A DNA stretch of 64,000 bases, from assembly GCF_900141815.1 (NCBI RefSeq), contig NZ_FQYR01000005.1, forward strand, positions 600,656-664,655, written 5' to 3'. The DNA comes from Rubritalea squalenifaciens DSM 18772. GTDB lineage: Bacteria > Verrucomicrobiota > Verrucomicrobiia > Verrucomicrobiales > Akkermansiaceae. How positions within the stretch are numbered: the stretch's first letter is position 1; each line of letters opens with the position of its first letter. The position numbers were made by a program, and so were the translations under genes. The notes beneath the pieces were generated by a model. That model worked only from the letters and a program-made list of their open reading frames with translations. It had not been told where the DNA came from and ran no database searches. Shown here in pieces: positions 27,065 through 35,067 of this stretch.

Positions 27065-27910
27065 TTACCCGACTAGCGGGAAAAGGTTTTCTTTGCACCA
27101 TTCACCGTTCTGAAGGGTGACTTCATCCGGGTGCTTGATGGCGTGTTCACACTCGTCTTCACAGACGATCCAGCCCTTGTAGTTACGTTGGACGAGGAAC
27201 TCAGTGATCTTGTGGAAGTCGATCTTGCCGCTGCCCATTTGAGCCCATGGCTCAGGGCCGTTGCCTGAGAAATCCTTGTAATGGATGTGGTTGATCAGGT
27301 GTTGCCACTTGGTCATGGTTTCGATGACATCCATGCCACCGCGAATGATGTGACCTACATCTGGAGTCCAGCCAGTGACGGTTGGATCAAGAGAGCTTAA
27401 CACCACGTCATAGTCTTCCTGAGTACGAACGAGTGATCCCGGAGGAGAGTTCGGGTGGAAGGAGCACTTGAGTCCAGCCTCGGCAGCACGGCGTGATACG
27501 CGGTTCACATTGTTGACGAGATTGAGGCGGCGCTGCTGGAGATTGTGGCGGCCGTTAGGCAGTGGCACGGTTCCGAGAGCTACACCTGGGAAGTACTCCT
27601 TAAGTGTGTTGATGGTCCAATCGGCACATTCACGCTCGGACTCAGTTTCCTCTTCATTTTCCCAAGTACAGACAAGGGCAAGGGCTGTGAGTTCGATGCC
27701 AGCCTCTTCGAGGTCTGCCTTCATTTTAGCAGGGTCTTTCCAGTCGCCGAGCCAGTAGGTGTCGTATGGTTCGAGAACCATAGGCTCGATGCCAGTGAGG
27801 CCAGCTTTCTTGATGACCTTAGCCATGTGGCTAAGCTTGTTGTTGTTGCCTTCACCGTAGCCGTCCATGAACCAGGTGTAGACTTGAGAACCGAATTTGA
27901 TATCAGACAT
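27065..27910 (-). CDS. Sugar phosphate isomerase/epimerase, TIM barrel
   Basis: 281 residues of the AP-endonuclease-2/xylose-isomerase-like TIM-barrel superfamily (COG1082). It starts MSDIKFGSQVYTWFMDGYGEG. Likely metal ligands lie in strands ending IEPMVLE, CSFHPNSPPGS, WTPDVGHIIRGG, NHIHYKDF and WIVCEDECEH, the typical Glu/His/Asp pattern. The substrate is not deducible: the family covers isomerases, epimerases and dehydratases such as IolE and Hyi. It is third of six genes in the operon, 33 bases after the alpha/beta hydrolase. Confidence 0.82.
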   Translation of the reverse strand: MSDIKFGSQVYTWFMDGYGEGNNNKLSHMAKVIKKAGLTGIEPMVLEPYDTYWLGDWKDPAKMKADLEEAGIELTALALVCTWENEEETESERECADWTINTLKEYFPGVALGTVPLPNGRHNLQQRRLNLVNNVNRVSRRAAEAGLKCSFHPNSPPGSLVRTQEDYDVVLSSLDPTVTGWTPDVGHIIRGGMDVIETMTKWQHLINHIHYKDFSGNGPEPWAQMGSGKIDFHKITEFLVQRNYKGWIVCEDECEHAIKHPDEVTLQNGEWCKENLFPLVG

Positions 27911-27943
27911 GTTGTTAGTTTTTAACGTTATAGTTTAAATGTG

Positions 27944-28747
27944 TTAGTGGGCTTGGAGCCACTCGCTCGTGCGGGCGTTGAAGTCCGCCATGTGCTCGAA
28001 ATGGAATGCGTGACCCGCATCATCATAGAAGTAGGTTTCGCTGTTAGGGATACCGCCAGCGACTTCATTGGCCATCCAGAGTGGAGTAAAGATGTCGTTC
28101 TTTCCTCCGATCACCAGACATGGTGCTGTAATCTTGCCGAGGTCTGCAAAGACGTCGTGGTTCTTACATGCTTCAGCCTGGGCTGCGAGGCCGTGAAGTG
28201 GCTGAGGTGTAGGGTCAAGATCCGCACCTTGCTGCCCTTCTGCGAGTGAAGCGAAGCAATCGTCGTTATCGAAGAATGGCTTAGTGAAGATGAGCGTTTG
28301 TAGCCAGTGCATGAATTCACCCGGTGTGAAGCGGGCTTTGCAGTTCACCATGTGGTCAAAGATGTACTTCGCATAGCGATCACAGCGCGCCCAAGGACAC
28401 ATCAGGATAGCGCTGCTTACTTTCTCAGGGTGGCGAAGCATAAGCTGCTGGGCGATAATGGAACCCATGGAGCAACCTACGACGCGGGCTTTCTCGATAC
28501 CGAGAGCATCCATGAGTGCCGCATAATCATCTGCCATCATGGCGGAGGTGTACGGGCCTTCTGGTTTGTCCGTGGCGCCTACACCACGGTTGTCCGGCAT
28601 GATACAGCGGAAGTGTTTTGACCACTCCTCTGCATGTGCTTCCCAAACAGCACCAGGGGCGGTGATGCCCATGATGCAGATCAGCGGATCTCCTGAGCCT
28701 TTCTCAGTGTAGCTGATTGTGATTCCGTTGGCTGCTACTGTTGGCAT
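27944..28747 (-). CDS. Alpha/beta hydrolase, lactonase- or haloperoxidase-like
   Basis: 267-residue cytoplasmic alpha/beta hydrolase resembling 3-oxoadipate enol-lactonases. It starts MPTVAANGITISYTEKGSG. Oxyanion region LICIMGITAPG, conserved MPDNRGVGATDKP, nucleophile elbow GCSMGS, acid near GGKNDIFTP and catalytic His in DDAGHAFHFE are all present. There is no signal peptide. Inside a sugar operon with a dehydrogenase it could open a sugar lactone, but esters and C-C bonds are also cleaved by this family, so the reaction is open. Confidence 0.82.
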   Translation of the reverse strand: MPTVAANGITISYTEKGSGDPLICIMGITAPGAVWEAHAEEWSKHFRCIMPDNRGVGATDKPEGPYTSAMMADDYAALMDALGIEKARVVGCSMGSIIAQQLMLRHPEKVSSAILMCPWARCDRYAKYIFDHMVNCKARFTPGEFMHWLQTLIFTKPFFDNDDCFASLAEGQQGADLDPTPQPLHGLAAQAEACKNHDVFADLGKITAPCLVIGGKNDIFTPLWMANEVAGGIPNSETYFYDDAGHAFHFEHMADFNARTSEWLQAH

Positions 28748-28783
28748 AGTAAGATAGAGCGTTTGAGTGTTTAGCCTCCAGTA

Positions 28784-29791
28784 TTAAACCGCAGCTTGTA
28801 CCTTGAGCATGGCATCAAGGATCGCGTTCCAAGTTGACCCTTGTTCGAGTACTGCATTATCAAACATGCATCCATCCCAGCAGATATGCTTGATGCCGCG
28901 CTGGTCGTAGTCTTTCAGCCACATCTCGGAGCAGCGGGTGATGTCGAGCTTGCCGTTTGGATCGTCTGCCTGGCAATGACGGCCAGTTTTGTCATGAGAT
29001 CCGGTGCCGTGTACTGAACCGTCGTTCTGAGCCACGTGGAAATCGATGGTCCAAGGGCGGAGTGCATCGGTCATGGTTTTATAGGCTGCCCAGAATTCTT
29101 CTTCACTATAGCCTTCCTTGAGAAGTGCGTGCTCAGGAGCATTGTAGCCGAGAAGGTAGAGATAGGTGTGAGCCAAGTCAGCTTGGAAGCCAACGGTGGA
29201 AGGCATGCCTGTTTCTTCAAGCGTGTTGAGCATGTGCTTCCAGGAGTGCATACCACCCCAGCAGATTTCACCTTCGGCAGCAAGACGCTCACCGTGCTCG
29301 GCAGCTACTGCGCCAGCGCGTTGGAAAGTTTCAGCAAGGAGTTTGGTGTTGGCTGCTTCATCTTTGGCGAAGTCGGCTGGGCCACCCGCAGAGTCGATAC
29401 GGATGATGCCATAGTCACGTACGCCGTTTGCCTTGAGGGCGTCTGCAATCTTGCAGGAAACGGCTACGGCGTGAACGAAATTGTCGCGGTCTTCCTCGGA
29501 GCCAAAGGCGCAGCCGCCTACCGTGCCGGGCCATACTGGAGCTACGAGAGAGCCTACCTTGAAGCCTGCCTCAGCAATCTGATCAGCCATGCGCTTGATG
29601 TCGTCATCGGAAGCATTTGGGTCTGTGTGTGGGTGGAAGAGGAAAAGGTCCACGCCGTCGAAGTGCTTGCCATCGACTTCAGCATTTTTGGTGAGCTCCA
29701 GCATGCGGTCGAGAGAGATAGGAGGATGGTCGGTGCCTTCTTCCTTGCCTACGAGGCCGGGCCACATCGCGTTGTGTAGTTTTAGTGACAT
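28784..29791 (-). CDS. Sugar phosphate isomerase/epimerase, TIM barrel
   Basis: 335-residue member of the xylose-isomerase-like TIM-barrel superfamily, not closely similar to the shorter operon member. Candidate metal ligands lie in [41 protein letters not shown] and [25 protein letters not shown]. It is the first structural gene behind the AraC-PAS regulator, separated by a 250-bp gap with three inverted repeats, so the operon promoter is expected just upstream of 29791. It likely interconverts the incoming sugar and its ketose form. Confidence 0.8.
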   Translation of the reverse strand: MSLKLHNAMWPGLVGKEEGTDHPPISLDRMLELTKNAEVDGKHFDGVDLFLFHPHTDPNASDDDIKRMADQIAEAGFKVGSLVAPVWPGTVGGCAFGSEEDRDNFVHAVAVSCKIADALKANGVRDYGIIRIDSAGGPADFAKDEAANTKLLAETFQRAGAVAAEHGERLAAEGEICWGGMHSWKHMLNTLEETGMPSTVGFQADLAHTYLYLLGYNAPEHALLKEGYSEEEFWAAYKTMTDALRPWTIDFHVAQNDGSVHGTGSHDKTGRHCQADDPNGKLDITRCSEMWLKDYDQRGIKHICWDGCMFDNAVLEQGSTWNAILDAMLKVQAAV

Positions 29792-29911
29792 ATGGTTTTA
29801 TTGTTTTTAGTATGAATTGGATTAATCGAAATCTTTAGTGATGGTTGGGCAACATAGTCTTGTCAGGGCATTCTGTATTGTACGATCAGGCTTTGTTTTT
29901 GTATAAAATCG

Positions 29912-30018
29912 GCGTCCAATGTCATGGTGGGACGCAAACACACAGCATGCCAGAGATAGCAAGGATGGCATGCTAGACGAAAGTAAGAGTGAGGGCAACC
30001 ATTCAAACTTGGTTGCCC
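29912..30018. promoter_or_regulatory. Control region of the catabolic operon with three inverted repeats
   Basis: Three successive dyads between the regulator and the operon: GCGTCC-N12-GGACGC (29912-29935), AGCATGCCA-N13-TGGCATGCT (29944-29974) and GGGCAACC-N10-GGTTGCCC (29993-30018). The last may end the araC-type transcript. The others are candidate operators for the AraC-PAS protein, which is inferred from position only. Confidence 0.5.
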
Positions 30019-30041
30019 AGTACTGGGGGATTTGGGCCTTA

Positions 30042-30776
30042 TTAGCTGCTCGCCCGGTGTCTTTTGCGGTACGAAAGAGGGGTCTCGTTCATGATGCGTG
30101 AAAACTCACGTGAGAAGTGAGACTGGTCCACAAAGCCGCAATTGGCCGCGATCTGAGACAAGGGCATACTATCATGACTGAGTTGATAACAGGCATCTTG
30201 GATCCGCAGGTGGCGGATGTAATGCAGAGGAGTCATGTGTAGGTGCTTCTTAAATTTCCGTTCGAAGGCACTCACTGAGAGGTGAGCCATGCGGGCGAGA
30301 TCCGTGACTTTCAGCGAATTTGAGAAATTTTCCCTCATGTGTTTGAGGACATCTCCCAGCTCTGAATCGATATCGATACCTGAAAGACCCGAGGCGAATG
30401 GTCTTGTTGTCCCAGCTACCGCGATAATTTTTCCTGATTGGTTGCGCAGGGCCACTTTGGTGGTAGAGGACCAGTCGACGAAGCCTTTGCCGCGAGGTAC
30501 CAGCTCTACTTTGTTGTGAATGGGGACTCCTGTCTCTAAGACTTGGCGGTCATCTTTGGCGAAGGCATCTGCTCTGGATGGTGGAAAGAAATCGTAGTCA
30601 GTCTTTCCTAGTATCTCCTCTGCGGGGGCTCCGATTTTTTCACAGAGCCTGTTGTTCACGGCTACAAAGCGTAGGTCCTTGTCTTTCACAAAATACAGAA
30701 AACCCGGCAGATGCTCGAAGAGTGATTCTCCGTGATCTGTTAGTTGGTTTTCTTGGAAGAAGGACAAGTCTTTCAT
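30042..30776 (-). CDS. AraC-family regulator with N-terminal PAS domain
   Basis: 244 residues. Positions about 15-135 form a PAS sensor domain (PGFLYFVKDKDLRFVAVN, GKTDYDFFP, a PAC-like KVALRNQSGKIIAVAGTTRP). Positions 145-240 form an AraC/XylS HTH domain: MAHLSVSAFERKFKKHLHMTP and IAANCGFVDQSHFSREFSRIMNETP. It is encoded directly upstream of, and in the same direction as, the isomerase-aldolase operon, so it is most likely that operon's ligand-responsive activator. The PAS module could bind a small metabolite directly in place of a cupin domain. Confidence 0.88.
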   Translation of the reverse strand: MKDLSFFQENQLTDHGESLFEHLPGFLYFVKDKDLRFVAVNNRLCEKIGAPAEEILGKTDYDFFPPSRADAFAKDDRQVLETGVPIHNKVELVPRGKGFVDWSSTTKVALRNQSGKIIAVAGTTRPFASGLSGIDIDSELGDVLKHMRENFSNSLKVTDLARMAHLSVSAFERKFKKHLHMTPLHYIRHLRIQDACYQLSHDSMPLSQIAANCGFVDQSHFSREFSRIMNETPLSYRKRHRASS

Positions 30777-30870
30777 GCTGTTCTCCGCTAGCTATAAATG
30801 ATATCGGGCCTGGAGTAGATAATAAGTTTTCACCTGGGAGGATATTCAGGTGTCTCATGACTCTTCCGGG

Positions 30871-30898
30871 TTGACATATGAATAATTATTCATATTCC
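30871..30898 (+). promoter_or_regulatory. Promoter with embedded 20-bp palindrome, Fur-type operator candidate
   Basis: TTGACA (30871) and TATTCC (30893) at 16-bp spacing enclose a perfect 20-bp palindrome at 30876-30895, ATATGAATAA/TTATTCATAT. It is similar in composition to Fur/PerR boxes and lies close to the Fur-family gene. Binding by that protein is inference. Confidence 0.6.
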
Positions 30899-30905
30899 TG
30901 TTCAT

Positions 30906-31025
30906 GTGTTTCCGAGACTCGTATTTATTGGACTCTGCGTACTCTGTATCTGGCTGACGAACTCCTGTAGTCAAGCCGGCGCCAGAGAGGGGCAGCATAC
31001 CAGTGAATCTAATGTCGAGAAATGA
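30906..31025 (+). CDS. Very small lipoprotein (39 aa), possibly leaderless
   Basis: GTG at 30906 opens 39 codons ending in TGA. The product reads MFPRLVFIGLCVLCIWLTNSC and then a short polar tail; LTNSC is a plausible lipobox, giving an entericidin-like mature peptide of about 18 residues. The -10 element at 30893-30898 would put transcription start at or within a base or two of the GTG, so translation may be leaderless. It sits between the AraC-PAS and Fur genes. Confidence is limited by its size and the lack of homologues I can name. Confidence 0.45.
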   Translation: MFPRLVFIGLCVLCIWLTNSCSQAGAREGQHTSESNVEK

Positions 31026-31108
31026 GGGGCTCATCCGCTACTAGGCAGGAAAATCCGCTGGAGCCTGAGCTCAGTCTGTAGTCAATTGACTGGAAAAATT
31101 TTTGGCGA

Positions 31109-31606
31109 TCAACGCTTCTTAGGTAGGCGTTTGCCTTCCACCCTGGCCTTGATGAGGTTTGGGCAGGATCCCTTGGTACGAAGCATCTCACAGCAAGCTT
31201 CAATGCGGATTGATTGTCTAACGGGCCTGAAGCCCATCCTGCGGGTGAGGCAGTCATTGAGAAGTTCCAGGTGGTTGTCCTCAAATTCGGTCACATATCC
31301 ACAGTCCACACAGATAAGGTGATTGTGTGAGGGGGAATTGTTGAAGTTAGGGTCGTAGGTCTTCTGATCTTCGCCCAGATCAATTTCCTGAAGTAGTCCG
31401 GCCTCTACGAGGAGGGACAGCGTGCGGTAGAGAGTAGCGCGAGATGCTTTGGAGTTGGTCTTGCGGATGCGTTCCCAGAGCTCGTCAGCCGTAAAATGAT
31501 CCTTGGATTCAAAGATGGTATCTACGATGGCGTTGCGCTGTGGGGTACTGCGTAAGCCTTTCTTTTTGATAAATTCGTTGAGCCTGGTGTGAATGTCTTC
31601 AGTCAT
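31109..31606 (-). CDS. Fur-family transcriptional regulator
   Basis: 165-residue metal-dependent repressor. The N-terminal winged helix (LRSTPQRNAIVDTIFES, SRATLYRTLSLLVEAGLL) precedes a dimerisation domain with regulatory metal site SHNHLICVDCGYVTEF. The C-terminal segment has Cys residues in IEACCEMLRTKGSC. It could be Fur, PerR or Zur; the extra Cys residues do not form an obvious second CxxC, so the metal is undecided. The nearest candidate operator is the 20-bp palindrome at 30876-30895. Confidence 0.88.
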   Translation of the reverse strand: MTEDIHTRLNEFIKKKGLRSTPQRNAIVDTIFESKDHFTADELWERIRKTNSKASRATLYRTLSLLVEAGLLQEIDLGEDQKTYDPNFNNSPSHNHLICVDCGYVTEFEDNHLELLNDCLTRRMGFRPVRQSIRIEACCEMLRTKGSCPNLIKARVEGKRLPKKR

Positions 31607-31701
31607 CTTTACTTGCTAGAAGACTAGTCATTATCTGAAAGAGTTGAAGTTGGCAATATTGGGGGTTGGCTTTTTCAAGGAATGCGTGCTGTATTGTCGC
31701 A

Positions 31702-32172
31702 ATGATCCGCAAGATCCCCATGCTAATGATGCCAGTATTGCTCGTGTCCTGTGCGAGTGATGAGCCAGTGCTGGCTGTAAACAAATTCCATCTCCGTGAT
31801 GCTGAGGTAGTTGGCCGAGATTCCGCTATGATCCGGGGCGAGCAGAGACGCCTGCTCTACGGAGCTGTTTCCATGGAGGAACAGAAGCAGCGACTGGGTG
31901 AATATTTCACCGTCAGGTGGAAGCTGGATGAGGGATCTGCAATGGCTCATCATGGGGATACCCAGGTGATCCTGAAATACCAGCAAGCAGGCACCGCTTC
32001 AAAAATTTTAAAAATGTCCCGACGCTACTCAAAAGGGGTGAAAAAGGGGGTAAGTGAGTTCGAAATCAAGGGGGAGGACTACCAATCCAATGGCAGAGTC
32101 TTGGCCTGGCGGGTGGAGCTGGTTCATGCCGGTAAAATGGTGGCGAGTCAGCAATCCTACATGTGGGACTGA
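31702..32172 (+). CDS. Lipoprotein of unknown function
   Basis: About 156 residues. The frame opens 12 codons earlier, but the ATG at 31702 gives MIRKIPMLMMPVLLVSCASDEP, a standard lipoprotein signal with LVSC, so I take it as the start. The mature region has a polar beta-rich composition (LGEYFTVRWKLDEGSAM, VILKYQQAGTAS, YQSNGRVLAWRVELVHAGKMVASQQSYMWD), typical of small outer-membrane-associated lipoproteins. No named domain is recognised. It is divergent from fur, with a 95-bp gap. Confidence 0.72.
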   Translation: MIRKIPMLMMPVLLVSCASDEPVLAVNKFHLRDAEVVGRDSAMIRGEQRRLLYGAVSMEEQKQRLGEYFTVRWKLDEGSAMAHHGDTQVILKYQQAGTASKILKMSRRYSKGVKKGVSEFEIKGEDYQSNGRVLAWRVELVHAGKMVASQQSYMWD

Positions 32173-32322
32173 CCCGATGCAGATTACCCCGGGCGGCAGG
32201 GCACAATTTATTCAAAAAAAATCAGTTTTTTTAAGGATAAATTTACTTGAGATAAGATTGACTGTAGCTCCCAAGAGCGTATCGTGGAGGAGTAGCTGAT
32301 AGAAGCTCAGCGGTAACAAACA

Positions 32323-32847
32323 GTGAGTAACACAAACGCCATTTATGTGGGAGCATTTGACGAATCGATTTGGGTTCGTTGCGAGGGTAAAGGCTCTTTC
32401 ATGAACAGCCCCCTAATCAAGACTTGGGTAGATCAGCAGCTTGAGGCTGGATGCAAGTGGGTTGTCGTGGATCTAGAGCCATGTACTGGTATGGATTCTA
32501 CCTTCATGGGGACGCTGGCTGGAATAGCGATGCGCCTCAACAAATTGCCCGAAGGGAAGATGGATGTTATCTCCGCAGGAGAGAAGAACAGCCAATCACT
32601 GGATGATCTGGGTCTGAGTGCTCTGATGAGCATTTGCGAGGACGAGGGAGACTTGGCTGAGAAGGTCAAAGAATACCGCCCCCAGCTACAAGAGTTTACC
32701 CCGGGCGCCACTGTTGGTGATCGCACCCAGCATGTTTTCGATGCTCACAAGACATTGGTGGAAGCAGATGACAGCAATACGGAAAAGTTCTCGACGGTCT
32801 TGGACTGTCTCGAGGCCGAACTAGCCTCCCGACGAGCGTCCTCCTAA
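32323..32847 (+). CDS. STAS-domain protein (anti-anti-sigma-like)
   Basis: 174 residues. The first 110 form a STAS domain with phospho-acceptor region GMDSTFMGTLAGIA, where Ser or Thr after Asp is the usual site of kinase phosphorylation. The C-terminal 60 residues are an unassigned acidic extension. GTG start. The RsbU-type phosphatase gene follows after 13 bases, so the two form a partner-switch pair: the phosphatase would dephosphorylate this protein. No RsbW-like kinase or sigma factor is adjacent. Confidence 0.82.
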   Translation: MSNTNAIYVGAFDESIWVRCEGKGSFMNSPLIKTWVDQQLEAGCKWVVVDLEPCTGMDSTFMGTLAGIAMRLNKLPEGKMDVISAGEKNSQSLDDLGLSALMSICEDEGDLAEKVKEYRPQLQEFTPGATVGDRTQHVFDAHKTLVEADDSNTEKFSTVLDCLEAELASRRASS

Positions 32848-32860
32848 GAGCCGAATATCC

Positions 32861-34342
32861 ATGAGTATACGTGCCATCTTCAGCGGGCTTATGGAGGAAG
32901 GGGATCTTGGAATTTTCCTGAGCTTGGCCTTGTGTGTCACAGCCTTGCTTGTGGTCTGGATTTCCCTGAAGAAAGCGAGAGAGCTACTCAGGAAGGTCAA
33001 GGTGGAGAAAGAGGTCCTGGAGGGGGAAGAGCACAGGATGTTTGAATTCCTGCATATGCTGGGTCATTCACTTGAGAAAGATCACAGTGCGAGCAAGCTG
33101 AACCGGGAGATTGTCGAAGGTATCTCTAACTTGGTGAAGGCGGATGGCGCAGCTATCTATTTGCTGGATAGGAGACGCGAAAACCTATTGCCGAAGTATC
33201 TCAGTAAGCATTGCCCGCCACTTATCGGCTTACCTGTTGAAGTCCTTCAGATCACCAAAGGCGATGACAAGGCACTGCGTAGTCATGTGAAGCTGAGCAA
33301 GGTCCCATCCAATGAGGGGGTGCTCGGGGCTGTGCTGGGATCTGGAGTTCCTCAGGTTATTGTGGATCTTAAGAATCATGATGCCTTCAAAGATGCGTTC
33401 ATTCACTATGAGGGAGACTATACCGCCATGGGAGCTCCCTTGAGTTATGGAGGCAAGGACTTGGGAGTCATCTTTGCCGCGCGCAAGCATGAGACAGGTC
33501 TCTTTACCAAGAGTGAGTTTGATCATTTCAGGTCAGCCAGTGAGCAGGCATCATTCGCCCTGGGGAATGCCATGATTCACCGGGAGGCTGGTGAGAAGCG
33601 CAAGATGGAGAGTGAACTGCGTACGGCTCGTGAAGTGCAAAGCGTTCTCCTTCCCAATGAGCAGCCTAATATCCCAGGCTATCGCATTGAGGGGATGAAC
33701 AAACCTGCACGCATCATCAGTGGTGACTACTATGATTATATTCCCCTCGGTGATGGACGCTGGGCCGTTGTGATCGCGGATGTCTCAGGTAAGGGTGTGG
33801 CTGCTGGTTTGTTGATGGCGATGTGCCGAAGTGTCTTGCGTGCCGAGCTAGTACGAGATCCGGATCCGCTTAAGGCGATGGATCAGGTGAATCGCCAAAT
33901 CTTTCCAGATATCCGCGAGGATGCTTTCATCAGCCTCGCACTCTATGTGATCAATGAAACTGACGGCAAGGTCCAGTTGGTAAGGGCTGGGCACGATAAA
34001 GCCCCATTGCTTCGTAAGGGGGCTAAGGGAGTCGAGTGGCTAAAACCTCCAGGGCTAGCGATTGGTCTGGATGATGGTGATGTCTTTGCCCGCGTGAATC
34101 GCATCCACGAATTCGAAATGGAGTCAGGTGATTGCCTGCTGATCTATACGGATGGTGTGACCGAAGCTGAGAATCTGAAGGAAGAGCAGTTCGGTCATGA
34201 AAGAATGGTCGAGGTCTTTAGTGAGGCAGCTCCCTTGGGTGCTGAAAAGATTGTTAGGGATATGGAGCAGGCGCTCCATAAGTTCGTCAGCGGTGTCCGC
34301 CAAGGGGACGATATTACGATGATCGCGGTGGAGAAGCGGTAG
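32861..34342 (+). CDS. GAF-domain PP2C/SpoIIE-type serine phosphatase
   Basis: 493 residues: one N-terminal transmembrane helix (about 16-36, LGIFLSLALCVTALLVVWISL), a short coiled stretch, a GAF domain (about 70-240, DGAAIYLLDRRRENLL and MGAPLSYGGKDLGVI), then a SpoIIE/PP2C phosphatase (about 265-493) with ISGDYYDYIPL, IADVSGKGVAAG, RAGHDKAP, YTDGVTEA and GDDITMIAV. All metal-binding Asp residues appear present. Membrane anchoring plus GAF suggests ligand or redox input, with the preceding STAS protein as substrate. Confidence 0.9.
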   Translation: MSIRAIFSGLMEEGDLGIFLSLALCVTALLVVWISLKKARELLRKVKVEKEVLEGEEHRMFEFLHMLGHSLEKDHSASKLNREIVEGISNLVKADGAAIYLLDRRRENLLPKYLSKHCPPLIGLPVEVLQITKGDDKALRSHVKLSKVPSNEGVLGAVLGSGVPQVIVDLKNHDAFKDAFIHYEGDYTAMGAPLSYGGKDLGVIFAARKHETGLFTKSEFDHFRSASEQASFALGNAMIHREAGEKRKMESELRTAREVQSVLLPNEQPNIPGYRIEGMNKPARIISGDYYDYIPLGDGRWAVVIADVSGKGVAAGLLMAMCRSVLRAELVRDPDPLKAMDQVNRQIFPDIREDAFISLALYVINETDGKVQLVRAGHDKAPLLRKGAKGVEWLKPPGLAIGLDDGDVFARVNRIHEFEMESGDCLLIYTDGVTEAENLKEEQFGHERMVEVFSEAAPLGAEKIVRDMEQALHKFVSGVRQGDDITMIAVEKR

Positions 34343-34413
34343 TCATCATTTTGGCTTCTTTTCTTTCAGTAGCTCCATTGACTTTATCCGGATGCATCGT
34401 ACTCGTGTAGAGT

Positions 34414-35067
34414 ATGAGCGAAGAATCTGTAGTCTTGGATAAAAAGGGTATCGAGGATGCTTACTGGCGTTACCTTCTGACTGAAGGAAAGCGCCCAGCC
34501 TCGGTGTTTGCTTTCTGTGAGCATGTGGGTCTTGATGAGGGCGCATTCTATGAGAGCTATGCGGGTTTTGAGGCGATCGAAGCTTCTTATTGGAAGCGCC
34601 TGATAGAGGAGACTCTCGAGGTGCTGGAGAAGGACGAGGATTACGCTGAATACCCAGCTGAGCAGAAGTTGCTGGCTTTTTTTTACACCTTCTTTGCACA
34701 CGTGCAGAAGCATCGATCCCGTCTTGTTAGCTATTTTCCTCGCCCAGGATTGGCGGGGATGAAAGTACTGCAGCCGATGAGAAATCGTTTTCTGGAGTAC
34801 GCCAAAGGTATCGTCAGTGAGGGGCTCTCGGAAGGAACCTTGGCAGATAGGAAGAAACTCACCGAATATTATGATCGAATGATGTTCGAACATTTTCGGG
34901 TGATAATCGAGTACTACCGCAATGACCAAAGCGAGGGTTTTGCGGATACGGACGCCTTCATAGAGAAGACTGTACGTCTAGCCGTGGATGGAGCGCGCGC
35001 CGGAGTTCTCGACTCTGCGCTGGATTTGGCTCGTTTCATGATGCGTAAACTCCCTTCAGCGAAGTAA
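34414..35067 (+). CDS. TetR-like transcriptional regulator
   Basis: 217 residues with an N-terminal TetR-type HTH of variant sequence (GIEDAYWRYLLTEGKRPASVFAFCEHVGLDEGAFYESYAGFEAIE) and an all-helical C-terminal domain. The stop overlaps the start of the ABC1-kinase gene (TAATG), so translation is coupled. Such TetR-ABC1 pairs recur in Verrucomicrobia and Bacteroidetes. A possible promoter, TTGACT-N16-TACTCG, lies in the 71-bp gap before the start. Confidence 0.78.
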   Translation: MSEESVVLDKKGIEDAYWRYLLTEGKRPASVFAFCEHVGLDEGAFYESYAGFEAIEASYWKRLIEETLEVLEKDEDYAEYPAEQKLLAFFYTFFAHVQKHRSRLVSYFPRPGLAGMKVLQPMRNRFLEYAKGIVSEGLSEGTLADRKKLTEYYDRMMFEHFRVIIEYYRNDQSEGFADTDAFIEKTVRLAVDGARAGVLDSALDLARFMMRKLPSAK

